Shown here: piece after piece, positions 19,829-28,529 of the stretch
Layout of the letters: each line of letters begins with the position of its first letter
How positions within the stretch are numbered: position 1 is the stretch's first letter
Assembly: GCA_963726575.1 (NCBI GenBank)
Contig: CAVSCR010000005.1
Location: forward strand, 496,001-560,000
Source of the DNA: CAVSCR01 sp963726575
GTDB taxonomy: Bacteria; Actinomycetota; Actinomycetes; JAHEKZ01
Reading direction: 5' to 3'
Length of the DNA: 64,000 nucleotides
The notes under the pieces: model-generated
What the model saw: only the letters and a program-made list of their open reading frames with translations
What the model was told of the DNA's origin: nothing
Database searches by the model: none
Position numbers and translations under genes: made by a program

Positions 19829-21039
19829 GAGGTGGCCCGCTCGCCCAACCCGAACCACGCGGCGGCGGTGTCCACGTCCTTGTCGCCGCGCCCGGACAGG
19901 TTGACCACAATCACGGAGTCCGGTCCGAGCTCGCGGCCGACCGTGAGGGCGCCGGCGATCGCATGGGCCGATTCGATCGCGGGGATGATGCCCTCGGTGC
20001 GGCACAGCAGCGCGAACGCGGCCATCGCTTCGTCGTCGTTGATCGGTGAGTACGTCGCCCGTCCGGTGTCGTGCAACCAGGCGTGCTCGGGTCCGACACC
20101 GGGGTAGTCGAGCCCGGCCGAAATCGAGTGGCTCTCGATCGTCTGGCCCATGTCGTCTTGCAGCAGGTACGACCGCGTCCCGTGCAGGACCCCCGGCGTT
20201 CCGCCGCTGATAGTGGCCGCGTGCTTGCCCGATTCGATCCCCGAGCCTCCTGCTTCGAAGCCGTAGAGCCGCACGTCTGCGTCGTCGATGAACGCATGGA
20301 AGATGCCGATGGCGTTCGATCCGCCGCCCACGCACGCGCAGACGGCGTCGGGCAGCCGACCGGTCAGGTCGAGGATCTGTTGCCGCGCCTCGGCGCCGAT
20401 GACCTGATGGAACTCGCGCACCATCACGGGGAACGGGTGAGGGCCGGCGACCGTGCCGAGCAGGTAGTGGGTGTTCTCGACGTGGGTGACCCAGTCGCGC
20501 ATCGCCTCGTTGATCGCGTCCTTCAAGGTTCGCGACCCGGTAGTGACCGGCACCACCTCTGCGCCGAGCAGCCGCATGCGGGCGACGTTGAGCGCTTGGC
20601 GTCTGGTGTCCTCCTCGCCCATGTAGACCACGCATTCCAGGCCGAGCAGGGCGGCTGCGGTCGCGGTGGCCACGCCGTGCTGCCCGGCTCCGGTCTCGGC
20701 GATCACCCGGGTCTTGCCCATGCGCTGGGTGAGCAAGGCCTGGCCCAACACGTTGTTGATCTTGTGCGAGCCAGTGTGGTTGAGGTCTTCCCGCTTGAGC
20801 AGGACCCGGGCGCCGCCCGCGTGTGCGGACAGTCGGGTGGCGTCGGTCAGCGGGCTGGGGCGTCCGGTGTAGGTGCGCTGCAGCCGGTCGAGCTCGGCAT
20901 GGAAGTCCGGGTCGCTCCACGCGGTCTGAAAGGCGTCGGTGAGCTGGTCGAGGGCGGCCATCAGGGCCTCGGGAACGAATCGACCCCCGTAGGGGCCGAA
21001 GTGTCCGGACGCGTCGGGCAGTGTCGTCACTGCCGTCAC
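19825..21039 (-). CDS. trpB: Tryptophan synthase beta subunit
   Basis: PLP enzyme joining indole and serine to tryptophan. The 404-residue protein starts with GTG 21039 (MTAVTTLPDASGHFGPYGGRF). It carries the PLP lysine in LNHTGSHKINNVLGQ, the AETGAGQHGVATATAAA loop and the phosphate-binding VCACVGGGSNAIGIF. It also has the GLDYPGVGPEHAWL segment of classical TrpB1. Length and motifs are complete. Overlaps with trpC and trpA (GTGA each) suggest one transcript trpC-trpB-trpA. Confidence 0.97.
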   Translation of the reverse strand: MTAVTTLPDASGHFGPYGGRFVPEALMAALDQLTDAFQTAWSDPDFHAELDRLQRTYTGRPSPLTDATRLSAHAGGARVLLKREDLNHTGSHKINNVLGQALLTQRMGKTRVIAETGAGQHGVATATAAALLGLECVVYMGEEDTRRQALNVARMRLLGAEVVPVTTGSRTLKDAINEAMRDWVTHVENTHYLLGTVAGPHPFPVMVREFHQVIGAEARQQILDLTGRLPDAVCACVGGGSNAIGIFHAFIDDADVRLYGFEAGGSGIESGKHAATISGGTPGVLHGTRSYLLQDDMGQTIESHSISAGLDYPGVGPEHAWLHDTGRATYSPINDDEAMAAFALLCRTEGIIPAIESAHAIAGALTVGRELGPDSVIVVNLSGRGDKDVDTAAAWFGLGERATS

Positions 21040-21854
21040 ACGTCGCCCCGGCTGTGACGCAGCGCGGGGTGGGCACCTGCGGTGACCAGGTCGGCCACGG
21101 CCGCGCGCGGGTCCTTGCCGGTGACAAGGCTCTCGCCGACCAGCACGGCGTCGGCTCCCGCGTTGGCGTAGGTGATCAGGTCGTGCGGCCCGCGCACCCC
21201 GCTCTCGGCCACCTTCACGATGCCGTCGGGGATCGCCGGGGCCACTCGGCCGAAGGTCGCCAGGTCCACCTCGAGGGTACGCAGATCACGAGCGTTCACC
21301 CCGATGATGCGGGCGCCGGCCGCGACGGCACGCGCCACCTCGGCCACGTCGTGGACCTCGACCAGCGGTGTGAGCCCGAGGGTCTGCGCCCGCTCGACCA
21401 GCGACACCAGGGCCTCCTGGTCCAGCGCCGCAACGATGAGCAGGACGAGGTCGGCTCCCCAGGCCCTGGCCTCCCAGAGCTGATAGCTCGAGACGACGAA
21501 GTCCTTCCGCAGCACCGGGACGTCGACCTGAGCCCGGACCGCGGCGAGGTCGTCGAGACTGCCGCCGAATCGGCGACCTTCGGTGAGCACGCTGATGCAG
21601 TGCGCCCCACCACTTTCGTAGTCGGCCGCCAGGCCGGCCGGGTCGGTGATGGGGGCGAGTTCGCCGCGCGAGGGTGACGATCGCTTGACCTCGGCGATCA
21701 CAGCGACGCCGTCGTTGCGACGTAGGGCCGACACTCCGTCGTGCGCTTCGGGCTGCCGCGCGGCCCGCGCCTTGAGGTCGTCCAGCGAGACCAGGGCCTG
21801 TCGATCGGCCACGTCGGCGCGCACGCCGTCGAGGATGTCGTCGAGCACGGTCAC
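21036..21854 (-). CDS. trpC: Indole-3-glycerol phosphate synthase
   Basis: Ring-closing decarboxylase of tryptophan synthesis, acting before TrpA. The 272-residue barrel has the catalytic lysines in VIAEVKRSSPSRGEL and VLRKDFVV, with GVNARDLRTLEVDL and VAESGVRGPHD. The start is GTG 21854; another GTG two codons in is possible. There is no fused or adjacent trpF, consistent with PriA handling that step. A fragment of an unrelated membrane protein lies just upstream on the other strand. Confidence 0.96.
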   Translation of the reverse strand: MTVLDDILDGVRADVADRQALVSLDDLKARAARQPEAHDGVSALRRNDGVAVIAEVKRSSPSRGELAPITDPAGLAADYESGGAHCISVLTEGRRFGGSLDDLAAVRAQVDVPVLRKDFVVSSYQLWEARAWGADLVLLIVAALDQEALVSLVERAQTLGLTPLVEVHDVAEVARAVAAGARIIGVNARDLRTLEVDLATFGRVAPAIPDGIVKVAESGVRGPHDLITYANAGADAVLVGESLVTGKDPRAAVADLVTAGAHPALRHSRGDV

Positions 21855-21869
21855 GCGGCTCAGGGTATC

Positions 21870-22091
21870 GGCGCGCGCTGCCGCAACCCCGTCCGGGTCC
21901 GGGGCCCGCTGCTAGCCCTGTTGCTCCCGACGATCGCCGTGGGCGTGCGTCGGCTGCACGACACCGACAAGTCCGGCTGGTTCCTTCTGCTCGGCCTGAT
22001 CCCGTACGTTGGGCCAATCATCTTGATCGTCTTCTTCGTGCTTCCCAGCAACGTCGGACCCAACCGGTTTGGCGTCCCGTCAGGGCCGTGA
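21870..22091 (+). pseudogene. DUF805 membrane protein remnant (C-terminal end only)
   Basis: An open frame on the plus strand reads LLPTIAVGVRRLHDTDKSGW and then FLLLGLIPYVGPIILIVFFV, ending SNVGPNRFGVPSGP. This is the diagnostic C-terminal half of DUF805 proteins (RRLHDT-SGW motif plus last helix). The N-terminal half (two helices) is missing because trpC starts immediately upstream; sequence before about 21890 has no hydrophobic helix and runs antisense to trpC. It is either a decayed gene left by a deletion or, less likely, a very short protein from an internal start. No good ribosome binding site is visible. Confidence 0.65.
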
Positions 22092-22107
22092 CGGTGGCCA
22101 TCGTTGT

Positions 22108-22545
22108 TCAGCGTGACGTGGCGAGGTAGGGGACGCCCGGCACGTTGCGGACCACCCAGAAGACGAGCAAGACCGACAACACGATCACTGCGACGTCGGT
22201 ACGCCAGGGCAGGCTGCTGTCACCACGTGCGGCGCGACGCCACCAGACAACCCAGAACCAGATGATCAAGGGCAGCGCACCGACGGTGACGACGTTGAAG
22301 TCGAGCGCAGTGCCGATATGACCGTGGAGCAACGCGTGGTAGCCGCGCAGCGATCCACAGAAGGGACAGTCCCAGCCGGTCAGCGCATGGAACGGGCAGT
22401 ACCCGTAGGAGCCGGAGACGTTGGGGTCGCGCAAGTAGAGCAACGCGCATCCGGTCAATGCGGCGGCGGCCGCCAGCAGCGGGCCAGACGTGGGACGTCT
22501 GGTGCCTTCGGCGACACGGGCGAGCACCGACTGCTGGGTCGTCAC
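22108..22545 (-). CDS. DUF2752 membrane protein
   Basis: A 145-residue protein with about three membrane segments and the DUF2752 signature CPFHALTGWDCPFCGSLRG (cysteines at the end of the first periplasmic loop). It then has a YHALLHGH motif and a helix rich in Ile/Trp (PLIIWFWVVWWRRA). The GTG at 22545 starts four bases after the neighbouring DUF4190 gene ends, so they are probably co-transcribed. Function is unknown; the clustered cysteines suggest metal or haem binding or redox chemistry, but that is inference. Confidence 0.85.
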   Translation of the reverse strand: MTTQQSVLARVAEGTRRPTSGPLLAAAAALTGCALLYLRDPNVSGSYGYCPFHALTGWDCPFCGSLRGYHALLHGHIGTALDFNVVTVGALPLIIWFWVVWWRRAARGDSSLPWRTDVAVIVLSVLLVFWVVRNVPGVPYLATSR

Positions 22546-22549
22546 GAGA

Positions 22550-23055
22550 TCAGTATCCGTTCGTCGGCGTGCCCGTGGAACTCACCGCGATCAAGAAGAC
22601 CACCAGAGCAATGCCCAGGATCGTCAACCCCACGGACACCCACCCCAAGATGATGCCCGCCTTGGCCTGGCCGTCGCCGGCGAGCGCATGAGGCCCGACG
22701 TTACGAATGTCGCGGCGAGCCTGATACCCGAACACGAGGGCGAGGATCCCGGCGATCACGCCGAAGCCATAGACGCACAGACCCACCACCCCGACGATGC
22801 CGAGCACCATTGCAGCCGTCGCTTTGCCCGAGGTCGGCGGCGGGTAGTAGCCCGGCGGGGCCTGCCCGGGGTGCCAGGCAGAAGGGGCACCGCCCGGCGC
22901 TACTGCGGGCGGGTACGGCGGCGCGACCGCGTAACCGGCCGGCGGGGGTGGTGGCGGTGGTGGGGCGGAGCAGGTGGTGGCGGTGGGGGCGGAGCAGGGA
23001 GCTGTGCCGGCGGCTCGGGAGCGGACGGCTCGGGTGGGGAGAACGGATCGGTCAT
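22550..23055 (-). CDS. Proline-rich DUF4190 membrane protein (one apparent frameshift near 22970)
   Basis: The ATG at 23055 opens a Pro-rich tail (MTDPFSPPEPSAPEPPAQLP). After a run of CCACC-type codons the frame changes to PPPPAGYAVAPPYPPAVAPG and then a DUF4190 domain. The domain has two helices around GYQARRDIRN, with AGDGQAKAGIILGWVSVG. Adding one base near 22970 gives 168 residues. The tail is probably cytoplasmic and flexible. A second copy of the same design follows upstream (23069-23547), so the two arose by duplication. Function is unknown; such proteins are common and numerous in actinobacteria. Confidence 0.7.
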
Positions 23056-23068
23056 CCGTGCTTCCCGT

Positions 23069-23547
23069 TCAGCTCGAGTTGGTCGAGACCGAGGCGACGA
23101 GCACGAGTGCCCCGATCACCAGTCCGATGATCATCAGGCCGATCGCGATCCAGCCCATGACAATGCCCGCGACGGCAAGCCCGCGCCCTTCCAGCTGCCC
23201 GCCGGAGGCGTCGATCTCCTGCTTGGCCTGGTTACCGACCACGAGGGCCGCGATCCCCACGAGTGAGCAGACCACCAGGCCGACGATCCCCAGGATGAGC
23301 GCGGTGGTCGCCTTGCTGGAGGTCTGCGGGACCACCGCGTAGCCGGGCTGGGCGTAGCCCTGGGCGGGGTAGCCGGCCGGTGCGGGGGGCGGCGGCGGTG
23401 CTGCGGGTGGGGGTGGTGCTGCGGGTGGTGGCGTGGTGCCGAAGGCGTCCCGGCCGGTGGCGCGTACGGGTCACTCGAGGGCGCGGGTGGCAGCGGGGCG
23501 TTCGACTCACCCGGTGCTTCGCCTGGCGGCGGCAGATCTGAACTCAT
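23069..23547 (-). CDS. Proline-rich DUF4190 membrane protein, second copy (one apparent frameshift near 23450)
   Basis: Starts at ATG 23547 (MSSDLPPPGEAPGESNAPLP). It changes frame in the Pro-rich tail near 23450 and continues as TTPPPAAPPPPAAPPPPPAP, then GYPAQGYAQPGYAV. The DUF4190 domain follows: SSKATTALILGIVGLVVCSL, GNQAKQEIDASGG, GRGLAVAGIVMGWIAIG. Restoring one base gives 159 residues. The domain resembles the adjacent copy in its paired helices and the ASGG/AGDG linker. Low-complexity CCN codons at the break make a sequencing error plausible. Function unknown. Confidence 0.7.
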
Positions 23548-23567
23548 GAGCGCCCTCTCGCGACCGA

Positions 23568-23798
23568 TCAGGTGGCTGTTGACTCGCTGCGGTGCTCCAC
23601 GGGCTTGCCGCCCATCCCCATCATCTGCATGACCTTGCCGACGATCAGGCCCACGACCACCAGCGCGGCGCCGATCCAGAACACGGCGACGTTGGACATC
23701 AAGACCCCGATACCGCCGACGAGGAACGCCACCATGACGATCGTGACGGCGGTCCAGGCCGCCGGCGTCGAGCCGTGGTTGTCGTGTGCGTCGGACAT
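23568..23798 (-). CDS. HGxxPAAW family small membrane protein
   Basis: A 76-residue protein beginning MSDAHDNHGSTPAAWTAVTI, which shows the motif that names the family (HG-x2-PAAW) immediately before the first of two membrane helices (VMVAFLVGGIGVLM and VFWIGAALVVVGLIVGKVM). It ends in a short polar tail. The ATG at 23798 has AAGGAG eight bases upstream; the longer open frame has no homology. The gene sits between the Trp-associated membrane protein and the DUF4190 pair, its usual place in actinobacterial trp regions. Function unknown. Confidence 0.88.
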   Translation of the reverse strand: MSDAHDNHGSTPAAWTAVTIVMVAFLVGGIGVLMSNVAVFWIGAALVVVGLIVGKVMQMMGMGGKPVEHRSESTAT

Positions 23799-23821
23799 GC
23801 GCGCTCCTTGGGGGTCGCCGG

Positions 23822-24424
23822 TCATTCTGGCAGGTCTGTAGAAGGCGCGACATCGGGACTCGCGGTGGGGTCCTCGCCGCGGTCCAGCGCATCCCACAAC
23901 TCATGCGGCGCTGCCTGCGAGTCGGCCGCAGGTCGTGGGGCCGCTCCGGCCTCGTAGCGCCCCGACCAGCCGGGCCAGCGGTGACCGAACGCAACCACAA
24001 CGAGACCGCCTGCGGCCATCACGACGGCTGCGGCCAGGGCCGTCCACGGCCACGCCGAGCGGGTGGCCACCAGGTGGACGCCGTCCGACGTCGAGCGGGT
24101 GACGTCTGCGCGCCAACCGCGCTCGCCCGCACCCACCGAGACCGACCAGATCGCCCCCAGCCCGGCCAGCGCCACAACCGCGCCGACCAGCCGGCGCCAC
24201 AGCCCGCGGGTCGCGAGCACACCCGCGACCGCGGCGAGCCCCAGCAGTCCCAGGCCGGTCGCCGCCGATGCGGCATGTCGGCCGGTGACGGCGACGGCGG
24301 TGGTGGGCGCGCCAGGAGCCGTCACCGTGACCGTCCACCACGTCCGCGACCCAACCATCAGCAACGCGGCCGCGGCGAGCCCGATCAGCAGGAGCGACAC
24401 CACGAGACCGCGCCGACCGCTCAC
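23822..24424 (-). CDS. Trp biosynthesis-associated membrane protein (TIGR02234 type)
   Basis: A 200-residue protein with four hydrophobic segments (residues about 7-24, 53-70, 80-96 and 126-147). The pattern matches the actinobacterial family found only beside trp genes: short N-terminal helix, SRTWWTVTVTAPGAP loop, GLGLLGLAAVAGVLATRGLW helix, RPxADS-like C-terminal end. The GTG at 24424 overlaps the trpE stop (GTGA), so it is translated with trpE. Its role in tryptophan metabolism or transport is unknown. Confidence 0.88.
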   Translation of the reverse strand: MSGRRGLVVSLLLIGLAAAALLMVGSRTWWTVTVTAPGAPTTAVAVTGRHAASAATGLGLLGLAAVAGVLATRGLWRRLVGAVVALAGLGAIWSVSVGAGERGWRADVTRSTSDGVHLVATRSAWPWTALAAAVVMAAGGLVVVAFGHRWPGWSGRYEAGAAPRPAADSQAAPHELWDALDRGEDPTASPDVAPSTDLPE

Positions 24425-25939
24425 GTGGAGCGGTCCGGTCGGCGCAGCGACGACGCCGTGGCCACTGCGCGCACCACGGCCATCGCCTTGTTGACCGACT
24501 CGTCGAACTCGCTGGTCGCCACCGAGTCGGCCACGATCCCGCCTCCGGCTTGCACGTAGGCGATGCCGTCCCGGATCCAGGCGGTGCGGATCGCGATCGC
24601 CATGTCCATGTCTCCGGCGAAGTCGAGGTATCCGACGGTGCCCCCGTACAACCCGCGGCGGGTGGGTTCCAGGTCCTCGATGAGCTGCATCGCGCGCACC
24701 TTCGGTGCTCCGGACAGGGTCCCAGCGGGGAAGGTCGCCACCAACACGTCGAAGGCGGTGCGGTCGTCGGCCACGGTGCCGACCACGGTGGAAACGATGT
24801 GCATCACGTGCGAGTAGCGCTCCACGTGCATGAAGTCGATCACCTCGACGGAGCCGGGTGCGCAGACGCGGCCGAGGTCGTTGCGCGCCAGGTCGACCAG
24901 CATCAGGTGCTCAGCGCGTTCTTTCTCGTCGGCGAGCAGCTCGGCGGCGAGCTCGGCGTCTTCTTCGGGGGTCGCGCCGCGCCAGCGCGTGCCGGCAATC
25001 GGATGCGTCATGGCGCGCCCGTCAGCCACTTTCACCAGCGCCTCGGGGCTGGAACCGACGATGTCGAAGCCGTCGAAGCGCAGCAGGTACATGTAGGGGC
25101 TGGGGTTTGCCGCCCGCAGCACGCGATACACGTCCAACGCATCGGCGGAGCAGTCCACCTCGAACCGCTGGCTCACCACGATCTGGAAGGTCTCGCCCGC
25201 GCGGATCTGCTCCTTGGCGCGTTCGATCGAACGCAGGTAGTCGGCACGCTCGCGGCGGTTGCGAACCTCGGGCACCACGTCGATGTCGATCACGGCCACC
25301 GTCGACGCCGCGGGTGCACCAAGCGCGTCGGTCATGGTGTCGAGGCGGCGAACGGCGTCGGACCAGGCGTCGTCGACCCGCTCATCCGTGGCGTCGTAGT
25401 TGATCGCGTTGGCCACGAGGAGCACCGAACCGTCGGCGTGGTCGAGCACTGCGAGGTCCGTCGCGAGCATCATCCCGATCTCCGGGCACGTGCAGGTCGT
25501 CGGTTGTTTCGTCCGGCAGCCGCTCCCAGCGTCGGACGACGTCGTAGGCGAGGTAACCGACCAGCCCACCGGTCAACGGCGGGAGCCCCGGAAGTGCCGG
25601 GGTGTGAAGGGCTGCGAGTGTGTCGCGCAGCGCCACCAGCGGGTCGCCGGACACCGGCACTCCCACCGGTGGCTCACCGCCGGTCCAGATGGCTTGTCCG
25701 TCGAGCTCGGTCAGCACGGCGTGCGACGCAGCACCGATGATCGAGTAGCGCGACCAGACGCCGCCGTGCTCGGCGGACTCCAGCAGGAAGGTGCCTGGCC
25801 GGCTCTGCGCCAGCTTGCGGTACAGACCGACCGGTGTCTCGCCGTCGGCGATCAGGCGTCGGGTGACCGGGATCACGCGACGGTCGCGGGCCAGCTCACG
25901 AAACGTCGTCAGGTCGGGCGTCAGCTCACCGCTGGACAC
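24421..25939 (-). CDS. trpE: Anthranilate synthase component I (one apparent frameshift near 25484)
   Basis: Converts chorismate to anthranilate with ammonia from TrpG. Reading from GTG 25939 gives the N-terminal domain (VIPVTRRLIADGETPVGLYR, LLESAEHGGVWSRYSIIGA with the tryptophan-binding LLES). It ends at DETTDDLHVP; the next residues EIGMMLATDLAVLDHADG lie in another frame. From there all catalytic motifs are present (FQIVVSQRFE, HPIAGTRWRG, LVDLARNDLG, YGGTVGYLDFAGDMD). Removing one g near 25482-25486 gives 505 residues. Probably a sequencing indel. hisI ends three bases upstream, so his and trp genes are directly chained. No trpG or trpD is in the window. Confidence 0.93.
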
Positions 25940-25942
25940 GGA

Positions 25943-26308
25943 TCACTGCTCCCCGTGGACTGGCAGCCGGTCGGCGTCGAAGCAGGTGCGCGATCCGGTG
26001 TGGCAGGCAGCACCGGTCTGGTCGACCTTGACGAGCACCGCGTCGCCGTCACAGTCCAACCGCACCTCGACGACTCGCTGCACGTGACCGGTGGTGTCGC
26101 CCTTGCGCCAGTAGGACTGTCGGCTGCGGCTGAAGTAGGTGACCCGGCCCGAGTTCAGCGTGCGCCTGAGCGCCTCGTCGTCCATCCAGCCGACCATCAG
26201 GACCTCGCCGGTGTCGTACTGCTGGGCGACGGCGGCCACCAGTCCCTGCGCGTCGCGCTTCAGCCGGGCCGCGATCCCCGGGTCGAGCTCGCTGGTGTCG
26301 CTGGGCAC
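25943..26308 (-). CDS. hisI: Phosphoribosyl-AMP cyclohydrolase
   Basis: Third step of histidine synthesis, opening the adenine ring of PR-AMP. The 121-residue protein (GTG 26308, MPSDTSELDPGIAARLKRDA) contains the conserved VLMVGWMDDEALRRTL, SRQSYWRKGDTTGH and DCDGDAVLVKV. It ends with metal-binding cysteines in AACHTGSRTCF. The HisE pyrophosphatase domain is not fused and hisE is not in the window, as usual in actinobacteria. Longer frames upstream lack homology. The stop is three bases before trpE. Confidence 0.95.
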   Translation of the reverse strand: MPSDTSELDPGIAARLKRDAQGLVAAVAQQYDTGEVLMVGWMDDEALRRTLNSGRVTYFSRSRQSYWRKGDTTGHVQRVVEVRLDCDGDAVLVKVDQTGAACHTGSRTCFDADRLPVHGEQ

Positions 26309-26334
26309 CGGGCCATTGTGCTGGTCGGGCGACC

Positions 26335-28449
26335 TCAGTGCGACGAGGGGCGCAGCAGGAGCGACGCCAGCTGGTTCGGCGGCAGCAGGTCGAGCCCGTC
26401 GGGATGGTTCAGGTATCCCGGTCCCCGGCCGGCCACGCCGAGGTGGCCGTACTGCCACACGACGCGGTTGGTCCGCGGGTCGACCACGATCACGCGATGG
26501 TTCGCGTCGTCGGTCACGAGGATGTCGCCGTTGGGCAGCGGGCGCGCCAAGGACGGTTGCCGCAGCGTCTGTGCGCCCTGCGGTGCATAGCGCCAGAACA
26601 CGTGGCCGTGGCGACCGAACACGACTACCTGACCTGGCGTGGAGTAGTCGACGGTGACGAAGTGACCGTTCGGCAGCTGGTTGGTGTCCGAGGGGTAGTA
26701 GACCCCGGGAACCTTCAGCGACCACAACACCTTGCCGTGCGGTGTCATCTCGTCGACCCAGCCGCCTTGGATCTCGGTCACCAGGAAGTTGCCGTCGCGC
26801 AATGGAAAGGCTCCGTTGGGACTGCCGAAATGACTCGGTGGACCGTGGTAGCAGGAACCTGTGGTGCCGTAGATGGCAGCCGGACGGTGCGCGCCTTGTC
26901 GGATCCGGAGGATTCGGCAGTTCTTGATGTCCGGGGTGAGGATGTCGTGGTTGGGCAGCAAGAAGGCGTCGTCGGGGTTGTTGAGCTGGTTCGGCCCGGA
27001 TCCGGGGTGCCCGGGATCGCCGTAGCGGTAGATCAGCTGGTGGCTCGCGACGTCGATGACGCTGACCACGAAGTCGTCTTCCTCCGTGGCGATGATCTGC
27101 GTGCCGTCCGGGGAGAAGAACGCATCGTCGGGGATCAGGAAGGTCTCACCGGGCGGAAGATCTCCCTTGCGCGGGAAGCTCCAGCGCACCCGCCCCTGCG
27201 GATCGACGATGACCAGGCGGTTGTTGTACTTGTCCGCGATGAGGATCGGCCCCGGAAGCACCGAAGGGTCAGACCCGGGAGCCAGATGACCAGGACCACG
27301 CGGCCGTGGCAGCCAAGCAGGTTGTGTGGCGGGAGCCGCCGGGATCCCGTTGTGCGACGGTGACGCGCCGGCGGGCTCGGCCGGCGCGCTGACCAGGTTC
27401 AGCCGGATCACCTGCCGGGTCACCGACGGCGTCTCACCGCCCACCAGGTACGCCGCACCGTCGACGACCGCGGCACCGGCGTCGGAAACGCCGTAGGGCA
27501 ACCGTCCGGCGGGGTGGAAGCCGTGGGTGCTCGGGTCGAACGACCACACCGTCGCCAGGCGACGACCACCAGCGTTCTGTCCACCCGCGAGGTAGATCCG
27601 GTCGCCGAGGACGACGGCACTGGCGTGGCTGATCGGTCGTGGAAGATGCCCGACCACTCGCGCAGCGCCGGTGCTGAGATCCACCCGTTGCACCAACGCG
27701 ACCGGCACGCCGTTGCTCTCTCCGCCGAAGACCCACAGCGTCGATCCGACCGCGGCCACGGCGCCGTAGCGCACTCCCACGGGAAGCGTCGCGATCGTCG
27801 AGAAGTGTTGGCCGTCCGTGGTGCTCAGCACACTGCGGTCCGCGACGGTGCCGTCGTAGCCGCCCAGCAGGTACGCGACGCCGTTGACGGTCGTGCTCGA
27901 AAGGTCGGCGCGCGGACGCGGCAGGTTCCCGATCGCGTGCCCACGGCCGGACTGCGCCGTCTGCACCGTGGTCAACGGCAACGTCGACCCTCCGCCGAAG
28001 ACCACTGGGCCTGAGGCGAGCACTGCTCCGGCAGCGTCGTGCACCGCCGTCGACAGGTGGCCGGTCGTGACGACTTTGCCTGACGTCGGGTCGATCGAGG
28101 CAACACTGGCCAGCGAGCGGTCTCCCGCCTGCAGGCCCCCGGCGACGACCAGACGGCCGGCATCGGCCAGCACCACCGGACGCGACAGCGCGGCGTCCAG
28201 ATGCCAAGGGGCAAGTGCGGCTGCGAGCCGCATTCGAGTAGCGGGGGTCGCCGAACTGGACGGCTGTCCGGTGGCCGAGCTCGCACCCGACGTCGAGGGC
28301 GACCCGGAGCACGCAGCGGCAACCAGCGCCAGCGCGAGGGCTGGCACGACGAAACGGAACGCGCGCTGCGGGGACCGGAGTCTGCGCTGCAGAGGGGCGG
28401 ACACGGGCATGCGGATCAGAACGTCACCTTCGATCGGCGCGCTGGACAT
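26335..28449 (-). CDS. Lipoprotein with kelch-like and NHL/PQQ-like propeller regions
   Basis: A 704-residue exported protein (ATG 28449; a shorter start at 28410 is possible). A basic stretch and hydrophobic core end in the lipobox LVAAAC with Cys47, so it should be lipidated and surface-anchored. Residues about 70-370 have kelch-like repeats with paired glycines (VNGVAYLLGGYDG, LWVFGGESN, DRIYLAGGQN, AAYLVGGET). After a Pro-rich linker, residues about 400-700 form NHL/PQQ-like repeats ending in phrases such as ADKYNNRLVIVDPQGRVRWS, GNFLVTEIQGG and DILVTDDANHRVIVVDP. Function is unknown; the two-propeller design suggests ligand or surface binding. It lies between hisI and the divergent TIGR03085 gene. 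Confidence 0.8.
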   Translation of the reverse strand: MSSAPIEGDVLIRMPVSAPLQRRLRSPQRAFRFVVPALALALVAAACSGSPSTSGASSATGQPSSSATPATRMRLAAALAPWHLDAALSRPVVLADAGRLVVAGGLQAGDRSLASVASIDPTSGKVVTTGHLSTAVHDAAGAVLASGPVVFGGGSTLPLTTVQTAQSGRGHAIGNLPRPRADLSSTTVNGVAYLLGGYDGTVADRSVLSTTDGQHFSTIATLPVGVRYGAVAAVGSTLWVFGGESNGVPVALVQRVDLSTGAARVVGHLPRPISHASAVVLGDRIYLAGGQNAGGRRLATVWSFDPSTHGFHPAGRLPYGVSDAGAAVVDGAAYLVGGETPSVTRQVIRLNLVSAPAEPAGASPSHNGIPAAPATQPAWLPRPRGPGHLAPGSDPSVLPGPILIADKYNNRLVIVDPQGRVRWSFPRKGDLPPGETFLIPDDAFFSPDGTQIIATEEDDFVVSVIDVASHQLIYRYGDPGHPGSGPNQLNNPDDAFLLPNHDILTPDIKNCRILRIRQGAHRPAAIYGTTGSCYHGPPSHFGSPNGAFPLRDGNFLVTEIQGGWVDEMTPHGKVLWSLKVPGVYYPSDTNQLPNGHFVTVDYSTPGQVVVFGRHGHVFWRYAPQGAQTLRQPSLARPLPNGDILVTDDANHRVIVVDPRTNRVVWQYGHLGVAGRGPGYLNHPDGLDLLPPNQLASLLLRPSSH

Positions 28450-28529
28450 CCCCGTCCTGGGCCAAGCGTAACCCGCGGTCCTCTCCCCCCAGCCGTGCAC
28501 CCCGGCGAGTCGTGATGCAAGGTGGACTG

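Noticed and set aside
19019..21127. A 700-residue protein spanning trpA and trpB
   Set aside because: The N-terminal 430 residues are an out-of-frame reading of trpB (Arg/Gly-rich, no family match). trpB and trpA each have normal starts with a GTGA overlap.
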